Assembly (NCBI GenBank): GCA_964384025.1
Contig: CAYLJJ010000047.1
Location: 1 to 47,971, forward strand
Source: CAYLJJ01 sp964384025
GTDB taxonomy: Bacteria > Myxococcota_A > Bradymonadia > UBA7976 > UBA1532
Length of the DNA: 47,971 nucleotides
Direction: 5' to 3'
In this document: positions 24,437 through 32,124 of the stretch, in pieces
Numbering within the stretch: the first letter of the stretch is position 1
Layout of the letters: each line of letters begins with the position of its first letter
The notes under the pieces: model-generated
What the model was told of the DNA's origin: nothing
What the model saw: the letters and a program-made list of their open reading frames with translations, nothing else
Databases searched by the model: none
Position numbers and translations under genes: made by a program

Positions 24437-25699
24437 CTATTGGCGCCCAAAGACCGCTGTCCAGACTACGCCAAAGCCTGGACTCATACCGATACCAACA
24501 CGGTTGGAGTGTCCTCCCATGAGGTTCTGACAGTGCCCTGGAGAGTTGAGCCACTGCCCTAAGGTCGCCTCTACGTCTCGATTGCCCCCTGCGATATTCT
24601 CTGCTGTATAGCTCCCCTGAAAGCCCTGCTCATTGACACGCTGAGCAGGTCCGCGCCCATCCAGGGAGTCATGATCAAAGTAACTCTGCTCTGCCATATC
24701 TTGAGAGTGCAGCCGGGCCGCTCGCTGGAGCACAGGATCCATACTCAAAGGCGCGGTGGAGGGCATCTCAGCTCCACCACAGTTATAACCTTCAACTCGC
24801 ACCGCGTTGATGGAGTTCATCAGCTCCATCTCGGCGGTGGCCTGCTCAGCAGGCCAATCTCCACAAGGACCACAGTCCTGGGGACAGCGCTCACAGCCCT
24901 CCTGGCAAAGCCCATCTCCACAGACAGGCTCCGGCCCCTCTCCGCCTCCAGAGCAAGCACGCAGCTCCGACTCACAGAGCTGCTCACAGCTCTGCTGACT
25001 GTCACAGCCGCTCCTCTGGAGGCATTCAGAGATCCCTCGAACCTGCTCTTGGGCCTCCTGACCCCCGCGCGAGAAGCAGATCCGCTCACAGCTCTCCAAG
25101 CCTTCACAGGCAGGGAAGCAGTCATAGATCTCTTCACAACTTAAACCCAAGCGACCCCAACAGTTGCTCAGCTCATCATGGCATTCTCGATCGCAGCTGT
25201 TTTGCTGCTCACAGCCGGTTTGCTCAGCGCACTGGGTGATCGCATCAGCCTGGGCATAGCCCTCCCTAGAGGTCTCCTCTACGCAATCATCGACGCAGGG
25301 CTCATCCGTACAGGACCAAGCGCACTCATAGAGCTGCCGGCAGCTCATCCAGCCCTCAGGCTGTAAGCGATAATCAAGCTCCTCCTCAACGCGGAGATCA
25401 AGCTCCTCCTCAACAGCAACATCTGGAGCCTCACAGCCAACACAGAAGTCAGGGGGGAGGGGTCGGGCATCTTGAGGCGGAGGGGCTTGAACATCTCGAA
25501 CCGGGAGAGAAAACTCGGACAACCCTGAACCATCGTGGAGATAGACACCAAGATCCAGAGGAGTCAAAGGGAGTGGTCCCAGCTCTTCCTCTTGGGGTTC
25601 GCTTTGATCTTCATCATCCAGCTCTCCCAAAGCGGAGAGGGAGCAAGCAGAGAGAGAGAGGCACCAAAGGAGTAAGATGGCTAAGAGGTCACTTCGCAT
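24437..25699 (-). CDS. CAP/SCP-domain lipoprotein with two tandem ten-Cys modules
   Basis: A 420-residue surface lipoprotein starting at ATG 25699, where the signal peptide ends SLSAC (Cys19). A Pro/Asp-rich spacer contains a tandem VEEELDLR/VEEELDYR. Two Cys-rich modules follow: Cys at 120, 126, 130, 135, 139, 157, 163, 169, 173, 180, and at 188, 194, 198, 204, 208, 226, 232, 238, 242, 249. Their spacing is identical except for one residue. A short CGDGLCQEGCERCPQDC linker leads to a CAP domain (about 290-420) with HSQDMAEQSYFDHDSLDG, AENIAGG and WLNSPGHCQNLMG. CAP proteins are secreted; bacterial roles are mostly unknown. His and Glu of the CAP cavity are present. Confidence 0.88.
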   Translation of the reverse strand: MRSDLLAILLLWCLSLSACSLSALGELDDEDQSEPQEEELGPLPLTPLDLGVYLHDGSGLSEFSLPVRDVQAPPPQDARPLPPDFCVGCEAPDVAVEEELDLRVEEELDYRLQPEGWMSCRQLYECAWSCTDEPCVDDCVEETSREGYAQADAITQCAEQTGCEQQNSCDRECHDELSNCWGRLGLSCEEIYDCFPACEGLESCERICFSRGGQEAQEQVRGISECLQRSGCDSQQSCEQLCESELRACSGGGEGPEPVCGDGLCQEGCERCPQDCGPCGDWPAEQATAEMELMNSINAVRVEGYNCGGAEMPSTAPLSMDPVLQRAARLHSQDMAEQSYFDHDSLDGRGPAQRVNEQGFQGSYTAENIAGGNRDVEATLGQWLNSPGHCQNLMGGHSNRVGIGMSPGFGVVWTAVFGRQ

Positions 25700-25710
25700 G
25701 GAGTCTTTGT

Positions 25711-25760
25711 AGCAAAATTGCTTAAAGGAGCGATAGCTTCTCCAGCGCTCTACAATCCCA
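25711..25760. repeat. Diverged copy of the 3' end of the CxxCH lipoprotein gene
   Basis: This 50-base segment aligns without gaps to 25861-25910 (offset exactly 150 bases) with 36 identities; 13 of the 14 differences are transitions. On the minus strand it reads VERWRSYRSF, against VEHWRDYRPF at the end of the CxxCH protein. It lies directly upstream of the CAP gene start. Confidence 0.75.
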
Positions 25761-25867
25761 CACACTGTTCATTGACTTCAGGAATCTGCTCGACCAAGCG
25801 CTTGAGGAATCAGATAGGTCAGTCATCATCAGCCCCACCACCAACTCCATCTCAATCTGTAGTAAAA

Positions 25868-26725
25868 TCACTCAAAGGGGCGATAATCTCTCCAATGTTC
25901 TACGAGCCTAGGGTGAGGCTCTCCAGAGTGACAGCCCACACCCTCGCAGAGCCCCGTGCTCTCCAAGCTTTCACCATCTTTGAGAGGGCCGTGGTAGTTA
26001 CCACCATCATGGCACTCTCCACACTGCATCAGGATGCCATTATCCCCTCCAAGATGAACAACATGGGCCTGAGGAGGAGCTTTATAGAGGCTATCCATAT
26101 GGCGCAGAGGGTCGATGATCTCTCCCGCTTCGTCGGAGACCTCGATATGGCAACGTCCACAATCCTCTGCATCGCCAGGGTGGGGGTTCGGAGGAGGCAT
26201 CCCATGGCAGGCGTCACACTCCAGGCTTCCCGGCTCGGTCCAGGGGGGGCTTTTGAAGGTCTCAATGCGCAGCTGGCTGCCGTGACAATAGACGCTGCAT
26301 CGCCCCTCCGCGTCCACGCTGCCCTCCGCGTGGACCACCGGGAGCCCTGAGAACTCTACGTCGGCAGGACGCTCCTCATCGATATGTCCTGGAGCATCGA
26401 TACGCTCTGGGACTACATGACAGTGGCTGCACTTGACCCGAGCATAGAGCGCTGGGGGAGACATATGGACCGCGTGAGCGCCCACCCCTGGTTCGCGTGG
26501 ATCTTCAGAGCCATTGAGCGCGGGTGGTGGGGTTTGATCCTCATGGTTGCCATGACAATCTCCACAGCGCTGCTCCGCAGCGGCGTCTGCTTGCCCTTGA
26601 TCCGCACCAGACTCAGCTTGTGCTCCAGAGTCCTGAAGCCCCTTATCTGCCGAACTGTCTCCTTCAGAAGGGCCACAACCCAGAGCGAATAGCGACAGCG
26701 AAAAGAGTAGATGGTTTCTGCTCAT
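25868..26725 (-). CDS. Multi-CxxCH (putative multihaem c-type cytochrome) lipoprotein
   Basis: A 285-residue lipoprotein with signal peptide ending LFALGC (Cys17) and an acidic Asp/Gly/Gln spacer. Seven possible covalent haem sites follow: C54xxCH, C99xxCH, C143xxxCH, C170xxCH, C189xxCH, C235xxCH and C260xxxxCH. The wider CxxxCH and CxxxxCH spacings recall the Geobacter-type CxxxxCH/CxxCH proteins. It also has many extra His for distal ligation. An extracytoplasmic electron-transfer role is likely if haem is attached; otherwise it could bind metals. GAGAG precedes the ATG. It lies 18 bases after pabC in the same direction. Its 3' end is duplicated downstream. Confidence 0.85.
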   Translation of the reverse strand: MSRNHLLFSLSLFALGCGPSEGDSSADKGLQDSGAQAESGADQGQADAAAEQRCGDCHGNHEDQTPPPALNGSEDPREPGVGAHAVHMSPPALYARVKCSHCHVVPERIDAPGHIDEERPADVEFSGLPVVHAEGSVDAEGRCSVYCHGSQLRIETFKSPPWTEPGSLECDACHGMPPPNPHPGDAEDCGRCHIEVSDEAGEIIDPLRHMDSLYKAPPQAHVVHLGGDNGILMQCGECHDGGNYHGPLKDGESLESTGLCEGVGCHSGEPHPRLVEHWRDYRPFE

Positions 26726-26743
26726 TTTTCTCTCAGAGTTATC

Positions 26744-27541
26744 TTAATCAGGCTCTCTATAGTCCTGAGCAAGCCTCTGTAACAAGGCAAGGGTGTGCGT
26801 TCCCTGCTTCAAACGCCGCCCCTCTAATTCCAAGAGAGGCCTCAGGCCAAAGAGGCTGTTGCTCAGAAAGACCTCATCGGCCTCAAAGAGCATCTCAGGG
26901 CGAATCTCCGCTTCCTCTACCGCCTCAAGCTCCATCAGCCGTCCCCGGATGATCCCCGGTAAGGCCCCATGCTCAACCTTGGGGGTGAGCAGGGCGCCCT
27001 TGTAGATCAGAAAGAGGTTGGCGGTGCTGGCCTCAGAGATCAAGCCCGCTGGGCTCCTAAGCAGAGCCTCCTCCACACCCGCTCGCTCCGCCTCCATCCG
27101 CGCCTGCACCCAAGGGAGCCGAGAGAGGCTCTTAAGCCGGGTTAAGAGGCCAGGGCTCAGAGGCTCCGAGGCCCAGATGGCGCGAGCAGGAACGCCCCAA
27201 GTGGGGAGGCGCCCACGAGTGATCATCAAGCTGGGTGTTGGCTCCTCAGGAGGCAGCAGCCCCCGAGCGCCTGGACCCCGGCTCAGCGTGAGGCGCAGCG
27301 CGGCTCGCCCTTGAGCTGCCATCGCCTGAAGCGCCGCCGCAATCTCAGCGTCGCTCCAAAGCAGCGGTAGGCGCAGCTCCTCAGCGCCCTCGCGGAGGCG
27401 TCGTAGATGAAGATCCAGATGGACACCATGACCCTCTACTGTCATCAGAGTCTCAAAGAGACCATCCCCCAGGGTAAAGCCCCGATCCAGAGGAGAGAGC
27501 TTGGGAGCCTCTTCAATCCTGCCGTTAAACCAGACCCTCAT
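26744..27541 (-). CDS. pabC: Aminodeoxychorismate lyase (class IV PLP enzyme)
   Basis: A 265-residue fold-type IV PLP enzyme. It converts 4-amino-4-deoxychorismate to p-aminobenzoate and pyruvate. Motifs are FNGRIEEAPKLSPLDRGFTL near the N-terminus, a Lys region around TRLKSLSRLPWVQARMEA, and EASTANLFLIYKGALLTP followed by GALPGIIRGRLME, which bind PLP phosphate. A branched-chain or D-amino acid aminotransferase shares this fold, but the four-base overlap with pabA and pabB makes PabC the better call. Confidence 0.88.
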   Translation of the reverse strand: MRVWFNGRIEEAPKLSPLDRGFTLGDGLFETLMTVEGHGVHLDLHLRRLREGAEELRLPLLWSDAEIAAALQAMAAQGRAALRLTLSRGPGARGLLPPEEPTPSLMITRGRLPTWGVPARAIWASEPLSPGLLTRLKSLSRLPWVQARMEAERAGVEEALLRSPAGLISEASTANLFLIYKGALLTPKVEHGALPGIIRGRLMELEAVEEAEIRPEMLFEADEVFLSNSLFGLRPLLELEGRRLKQGTHTLALLQRLAQDYREPD

Positions 27542-28092
27542 ATCATCTCCAGGAAGCGGGCGAGGAGGCGATCACCTAAGGGAGTGAGGATCGACTCTGG
27601 GTGAAATTGGAGGCCATAGAGAGGCCGATGGCGATGGCGTAGACCCATGATCAGGCCATCTGCCCAGGCGCTTGCCTCTAGGGCTCCATCTGGGGGAAGC
27701 TCAACCGCGAGGGCGTGATAGCGTCCCGCCTTTAGGGGATTGGAGAGCCCTCTAAAGAGCCCACGCCCATCATGTTGGATCAGGCTGGCTTTGCCATGCA
27801 TAGGGGGGCAACGCCGCACCTCGCCCCCACAAGCTTGGGCGATCGCTTGATGCCCCAGACAGATCCCCAAGATGGGGATCCCCAGCTCCTCTCTCAACAG
27901 CTCAAGGCAGATCCCCGCCTCCTCTGGGCCACAGGGGCCTGGAGAGAGCAGGATCGCTTCAGGCGCGAGGGCTTGAATCTCTGGGAGCTTGATCTGATCG
28001 TTGCGGTAGACCTGCACCTCACGCCTCAGCTCTCGGAGGCTGCGCGCCAGGTTAAAGACGAAGGAGTCATAGTTGTCGATGACCAGGATCAT
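27538..28092 (-). CDS. pabA: Aminodeoxychorismate/anthranilate synthase glutaminase subunit
   Basis: A 184-residue class I glutamine amidotransferase that supplies ammonia to the chorismate-aminating subunit. It starts MILVIDNYDSFVFNLARSL and has LSPGPCGPEEAG, the nucleophile elbow GICLGHQAIA and a C-terminal GLQFHPES with the His-Glu pair. PabA and TrpG are hard to separate by sequence and some species share one subunit. The fixed position between pabB and pabC with ATGA overlaps supports folate biosynthesis. Confidence 0.92.
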   Translation of the reverse strand: MILVIDNYDSFVFNLARSLRELRREVQVYRNDQIKLPEIQALAPEAILLSPGPCGPEEAGICLELLREELGIPILGICLGHQAIAQACGGEVRRCPPMHGKASLIQHDGRGLFRGLSNPLKAGRYHALAVELPPDGALEASAWADGLIMGLRHRHRPLYGLQFHPESILTPLGDRLLARFLEMI

Positions 28093-29459
28093 AGGAGCGC
28101 GAGAAGCCGTTGAGCCTTGAAACAGAGCTCCTCATACTCCGCCTGAGGATCAGAGTCAGCGACGATCCCTCCCCCCGCCTGGACCCGCGCTTGAGCACCC
28201 TTAAGGATCAGGCTGCGGATGATGATACTGCTGTCCATAAAACCATCTGGCCCCAACAAGATCAGGCTGCCACAGTAGGGGCCGCGGCTGTCCTCCTCCA
28301 GCTCAGTGATGATCTCCATCGCGCGGATCTTGGGAGCGCCGGTGATCGAACCCCCTGGGAAGCTGGCCCGGAGCAGGTCAAGGGGGCCTCGCCCCGGCTC
28401 CAGCTGCCCCTGAACAACGGAGACGAGGTGCTGCACCGAGGCATAGCGCTCTAGATCACAGAGGCGCTTCACCTGGACGCTGCCTGGGGCACAGACCCGC
28501 GAGAGATCATTGCGCATCAGATCGACGATCATCAGGTTCTCAGCGCGATCCTTCTCGCTTTGGAGCAGCTCCTCTCCCAAACGTTGATCCTCCTGTGGAT
28601 CGGCGCCGCGAGGGCGAGTGCCCTTGATGGGGCGTGTCTCTACCGCACCCCGCTCTACCTTGATGAAGCGCTCAGGGGAGCTGGAGAGGAGCTGGGCTGA
28701 GCCCATATTATAGAAGCCCGCGAAGGGGGCGGGGTTGGTCGCACGTAGACGCTTATAGAGGCCCCAGGGCTCCTGCTCAGGGAGCTGAACATCGAAGGCC
28801 AAGCTTAGATTGGCCTGGAAGATCTCTCCCGCGCGGATGGCGTCGATCACCTCCTGGATCTTCTGTAGGTATTTTGGCTTGTTAAAGCGAGGACGCCATT
28901 GAGCCAGAGCCTGAGCTTTTGGCGGGGAGGGCTTGGGGATCAGGCTGCGCCTCTCCATCTCCAGGAGAAGCAGGGCTGCGCGAGCTTGAGCGCGTTGGTC
29001 TCGCCGCTGAGGATCAGACTCCGGCCAACCTTGAGAGATAAGCCAAGCAGCCTCTCGTTGATGATCCCAGGCGATAAGGAGGTCATAGAGCCCCAGATGG
29101 AGATCATCCAGGGGCATGCTCTCCTCGGGCGCTCTGGATAGGCTCTCAAAGTGATGTCCCAGCTCATAGCCTAAGAGCCCCGCCGCTCCCCCTTGAAAAG
29201 GAGGCAGCTCTACGACCCGCTCCAGGGGCAACTCTAAGAGCCCCTCTAAGATCTTGAAGGGATCTCCCACCAAAAGCTGCTTGTCCAGCCAGAGGCGCTC
29301 GCCTTTGGCGCGCAGCTCAGCGAAGGGCCAGATCAACAGGTAGCTGTAGCGCCCCAGCTCAGGATGCAGCAAGGCGCTGTCAAGGAGGAGGGTCCCCCGC
29401 TCCTCAGCGAAGCAGGCCGCGAGCAACTCAGGGGGCTGGTAGGAAAGGCTGCGAATCAT
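28089..29459 (-). CDS. pabB: Aminodeoxychorismate synthase component I
   Basis: A 456-residue chorismate-binding enzyme that makes 4-amino-4-deoxychorismate with ammonia from PabA. The PIKGTRPRG motif has the Lys used by PabB; anthranilate synthase TrpE has PIAGT there. Other signatures are EIFQANLSLAF, SEKDRAENLMIVDLMRNDLS, FPGGSITGAPKIRAMEII and QAGGGIVADSDPQAEYEE. I prefer ATG 29459 over the adjacent TTG 29462. The stop overlaps pabA by four bases. The gene starts 22 bases after an AIM24 gene, so a joint transcript is likely. Confidence 0.92.
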   Translation of the reverse strand: MIRSLSYQPPELLAACFAEERGTLLLDSALLHPELGRYSYLLIWPFAELRAKGERLWLDKQLLVGDPFKILEGLLELPLERVVELPPFQGGAAGLLGYELGHHFESLSRAPEESMPLDDLHLGLYDLLIAWDHQREAAWLISQGWPESDPQRRDQRAQARAALLLLEMERRSLIPKPSPPKAQALAQWRPRFNKPKYLQKIQEVIDAIRAGEIFQANLSLAFDVQLPEQEPWGLYKRLRATNPAPFAGFYNMGSAQLLSSSPERFIKVERGAVETRPIKGTRPRGADPQEDQRLGEELLQSEKDRAENLMIVDLMRNDLSRVCAPGSVQVKRLCDLERYASVQHLVSVVQGQLEPGRGPLDLLRASFPGGSITGAPKIRAMEIITELEEDSRGPYCGSLILLGPDGFMDSSIIIRSLILKGAQARVQAGGGIVADSDPQAEYEELCFKAQRLLALL

Positions 29460-29480
29460 CAAGAGTTTGGGGTAGAGATT

Positions 29481-30164
29481 TTAGTTGCTCTTTTTTACAG
29501 GACGGTAGGGTTCCAAGAAAGAGGCCAAGTTGGGGGCGTTGCGGGTCTGGAGGTAGAGCTTGCCACGACCGCTGAAGTGACAGATCAGGCCCTCACCGCT
29601 GAAGAAGAGGCCCTTATAGCCACCGAACTTGCCGACGCTGTACTCAAGGCTCTCCTCAAAGCCGATGATATGCCCTGTATCACAGATATAGCCCTGATCC
29701 CCCACGTCGATCTCATGGATAGCACCATAGCTGTTAAAGAAGACCTCGCCTGGGCCGGAGAGCTTGAGCATAAACATGCCCGTGCCGCTAAAGAAGCCCT
29801 TCACGCCTCCAAACTTGGTGTCGATCTGAAGATCGCCGGTGTGAGCTACATAGGCCCCGCTCTGAAGAAAGAACTCCTCTCCCTCCTTCAAGCGACGACG
29901 ACCCAGATCCCCCTCGGGGGCAGGAGCCAGCATCAGCTCCTGATCTGAACGGGTGGAGGTATAGGTGTTTTGGAAGAGGCTCTCTCCTCCCATCATCCGG
30001 CGCTTGGCAGCGGCTAGGATACCCCCCCGCATACTGGTCTTCATCTTAAGGTCGGCGCTCATGGAGACCATGGCGCCCGCCTCGCTGACCACCTGCTCAT
30101 CGGGACCTTCAAAGGTAACACGCAGGAGGCCAAAGTCAGGGGATTGAAGGATCTCAGCGCGCAT
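29481..30164 (-). CDS. AIM24 family (TIGR00266) protein, third of a tandem trio
   Basis: A 227-residue beta-rich protein. Family pattern: VVSEAGAMVSMSADLKM, MMGGESLFQNTYTST, FFLQSGAYVAHTGDLQIDTK, GFFSGTGMFMLKLSGPGEVF and FFSGEGLICHFSGRGKLYLQTRN. AIM24 proteins are widespread in bacteria, and the yeast namesake is mitochondrial; the biochemical role is unknown. I start at ATG 30164, one base after the stop of the previous paralogue, rather than at the longer frame that lies inside it. It is the closest of the three to pabB. Confidence 0.88.
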   Translation of the reverse strand: MRAEILQSPDFGLLRVTFEGPDEQVVSEAGAMVSMSADLKMKTSMRGGILAAAKRRMMGGESLFQNTYTSTRSDQELMLAPAPEGDLGRRRLKEGEEFFLQSGAYVAHTGDLQIDTKFGGVKGFFSGTGMFMLKLSGPGEVFFNSYGAIHEIDVGDQGYICDTGHIIGFEESLEYSVGKFGGYKGLFFSGEGLICHFSGRGKLYLQTRNAPNLASFLEPYRPVKKSN

Positions 30165-30165
30165 C

Positions 30166-30867
30166 TCACTTCTCCTTTGCGGGCAGCCTGCCGCCCACCG
30201 AACCACCATACTCAGCGGGATTGCGGCTCTGGATATAGATCCGACCACGCCCCCTCATGCGCAGCACCAGCCCCTCACCGGAGAGGAAGCTGGAGATCCA
30301 GCCTGAGCCCGCCTTGACTACCTCATACTCAATCCCCTCGGTAAAAGCGACAAGGTGTCCAGTGTCGAGGATCAGCTCTCCATCCAGATCAACGCTATCG
30401 ATGGCGCCAAAGGCGTTGATCAAGACCGGCCCCTGGCCTGTAGCGGTGATAAAGAAGAGGCTCTCTCCACTGAAGAAGCCCTTGGCGCCCTGGAACTTGG
30501 TGTCGATCTCAACGCTGTCAGGGGCGGCTACATAGCTGCTGCCCTGAATAAAGAGGGTCTCCCCAGTTTGAATGGGGTGGACCACCATATCTCCACAGAG
30601 GGAGGGGGCTAAGTTGACCTCGGCGGGTCCACCTTTGGCGGTGAAGGTGTTGGTGAAGAAGCTCTCTCCGGTGAGGGCACGCTTGAGGCCGCGCCCGACG
30701 CTGCTGAGAAGCCCGCCCTTCTTTTTTTGGTTGGGGCCCTCTGTGGTGGTGACCACATTGCTGCTCATGCTGACCATAGCGCCAGACTCAGCACGGATGC
30801 TCTCTCCAGGCTCTAAGAAGACCACTGCGAGGGTGTGAGCTGGACGATAGTTGACTTGGATATCCAC
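30166..30867 (-). CDS. AIM24 family (TIGR00266) protein, second of a tandem trio
   Basis: A 233-residue paralogue of its neighbours, with SIRAESGAMVSMSSNVVTT, LTGESFFTNTFTAKGG, LFIQGSSYVAAPDSVEIDTK, GFFSGESLFFITATGQGPVL and FLSGEGLVLRMRGRGRIYIQ. It has a slightly basic insertion after the first motif (PNQKKKGG). The start is a GTG at 30867 with GAGGGG upstream, four bases after the stop of the first paralogue. Function unknown. Confidence 0.88.
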   Translation of the reverse strand: MDIQVNYRPAHTLAVVFLEPGESIRAESGAMVSMSSNVVTTTEGPNQKKKGGLLSSVGRGLKRALTGESFFTNTFTAKGGPAEVNLAPSLCGDMVVHPIQTGETLFIQGSSYVAAPDSVEIDTKFQGAKGFFSGESLFFITATGQGPVLINAFGAIDSVDLDGELILDTGHLVAFTEGIEYEVVKAGSGWISSFLSGEGLVLRMRGRGRIYIQSRNPAEYGGSVGGRLPAKEK

Positions 30868-30871
30868 AGGC

Positions 30872-31570
30872 TCAACCCCTCAGATAGGGCGTGATGAAGC
30901 CCACAAGGGCTCCAAGGTTACGCGACTGTACATAGACCTTTCCCTGGCCTGAGAAGTGACAGACCAAACCCTCACCCGACATAAAGAGGCTCTTGAGGCC
31001 ACTCCCTGCTCCTTTGATCTTATAATCTAGGCTGGTGTCAAAGGCGACGATGTGGCCTGTATCGACGATATATTCCCCGTTCACAGGGACCTCGATCACT
31101 CCACCATAGGCGTTTAGGAAGAGATCACCGGAGCCGGAGCAGAGTAGATAGAAGGCCCCCTCACCTCCCAACAGACCCCGAAGCCCAGCGAACTTGAGCC
31201 GGGTATCAACCTGACCTGAGCTGGCTAGATAGGAGCCCGCCTGTACCATCAGCTTACTCTCCGCCTCCATCTTTCGGTGGATGATCTCACCCGACAGGCT
31301 GGGGGCCAAGACCAGCTCCCCCCCTTGAGTACCGGAGAACTCATTGATAAAGGCGGTCTCTCCTCCCAGCACCTTACGCATAATGGCGACGAGAAATGCC
31401 CAGATTTTACGAAAGAATCCCGCTGCACGCCCAGCGTTGAGCCGCGTGCTCATCTTCAACTCAGGACTGCGACTGACCATCGCCCCCGCCTCAGCTTCGA
31501 TGCTCTCCCCTGGTTCAAGCTGTATTCGAAGCCAAGCGAAAGCGGGTCCATGCTCTATGGTGTGCTGCAT
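30872..31570 (-). CDS. AIM24 family (TIGR00266) protein, first of a tandem trio
   Basis: A 232-residue member with SIEAEAGAMVSRSPELKMST, VLGGETAFINEFSGTQGG, LMVQAGSYLASSGQVDTRLK, GLLGGEGAFYLLCSGSGDLF and FMSGEGLVCHFSGQGKVYVQ. A hydrophobic patch (FFRKIWAFLVAIM) follows the first motif. The ATG has GAGGAG upstream. It heads the three-gene array and may carry the promoter for trio plus pab genes, in the 84-base gap to the upstream lipoprotein gene (31571-31654). Confidence 0.88.
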   Translation of the reverse strand: MQHTIEHGPAFAWLRIQLEPGESIEAEAGAMVSRSPELKMSTRLNAGRAAGFFRKIWAFLVAIMRKVLGGETAFINEFSGTQGGELVLAPSLSGEIIHRKMEAESKLMVQAGSYLASSGQVDTRLKFAGLRGLLGGEGAFYLLCSGSGDLFLNAYGGVIEVPVNGEYIVDTGHIVAFDTSLDYKIKGAGSGLKSLFMSGEGLVCHFSGQGKVYVQSRNLGALVGFITPYLRG

Positions 31571-31654
31571 AACGCTCCTCTATAGATTTAAGCGACCGCG
31601 TGATTAAGAGGGGATCTTCGATGGGATGCCAATGAAATTTCGAAAAAGGAGCGC

Positions 31655-32098
31655 TCAAGCTGAGGGCTGAATCCCAGTGAGCAGCTCTCCAAGAATCTCA
31701 CCTCGGTAGTAGAGCCAGACCCAGATGACATAGGTCTCTCCAGGCCTGAGGAGACCCGAGGGGATCTCCAGTTGCCGCTCCCGATCACCCTGAACCAAGA
31801 TCAAGTTTTTCTCGGGCTCCGCCTTCCTCATATGCTGCTCATGCTCAGCCAACACATTCTTCTTGAGATCAACCAGAGCAAAGCGCCATCGAATCTCCTC
31901 GATCCCCTCCTCATCGACGATGGCGATTTCATAGTGGAACTCAAAGTTGAGTTGGCCCTCTCCAGCCTCTAAGAGTTGTAGCTCTGAGGAACTCATAGAG
32001 AGACGCATCTCTCGAGTCCCATCAGGGAAATCCTCCTTGACGATCTGGCAAGAGAGCAACAGGAGGAGGAACAGGAATATATATGCTCGGGAAAGCAT
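31655..32098 (-). CDS. Small lipoprotein of unknown function
   Basis: A 147-residue lipoprotein with signal peptide ending LLLLLSC and GAGAAGAG before the ATG. The mature part looks like an all-beta domain (LNFEFHYEIAIVDEEGIEEI, RQLEIPSGLLRPGETYVIWV). I do not recognise the family. It lies 26 bases after the stop of the 562-residue Cys-rich lipoprotein in the same direction. Confidence 0.75.
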   Translation of the reverse strand: MLSRAYIFLFLLLLLSCQIVKEDFPDGTREMRLSMSSSELQLLEAGEGQLNFEFHYEIAIVDEEGIEEIRWRFALVDLKKNVLAEHEQHMRKAEPEKNLILVQGDRERQLEIPSGLLRPGETYVIWVWLYYRGEILGELLTGIQPSA

Positions 32099-32124
32099 CT
32101 CTTCTCTCTTGTCAGGTTTCTCGT

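Noticed and set aside
25718..26350. 210-codon plus-strand open frame
   Set aside because: Antisense to the CxxCH lipoprotein gene and the repeat scar; no ribosome-binding site or family pattern.
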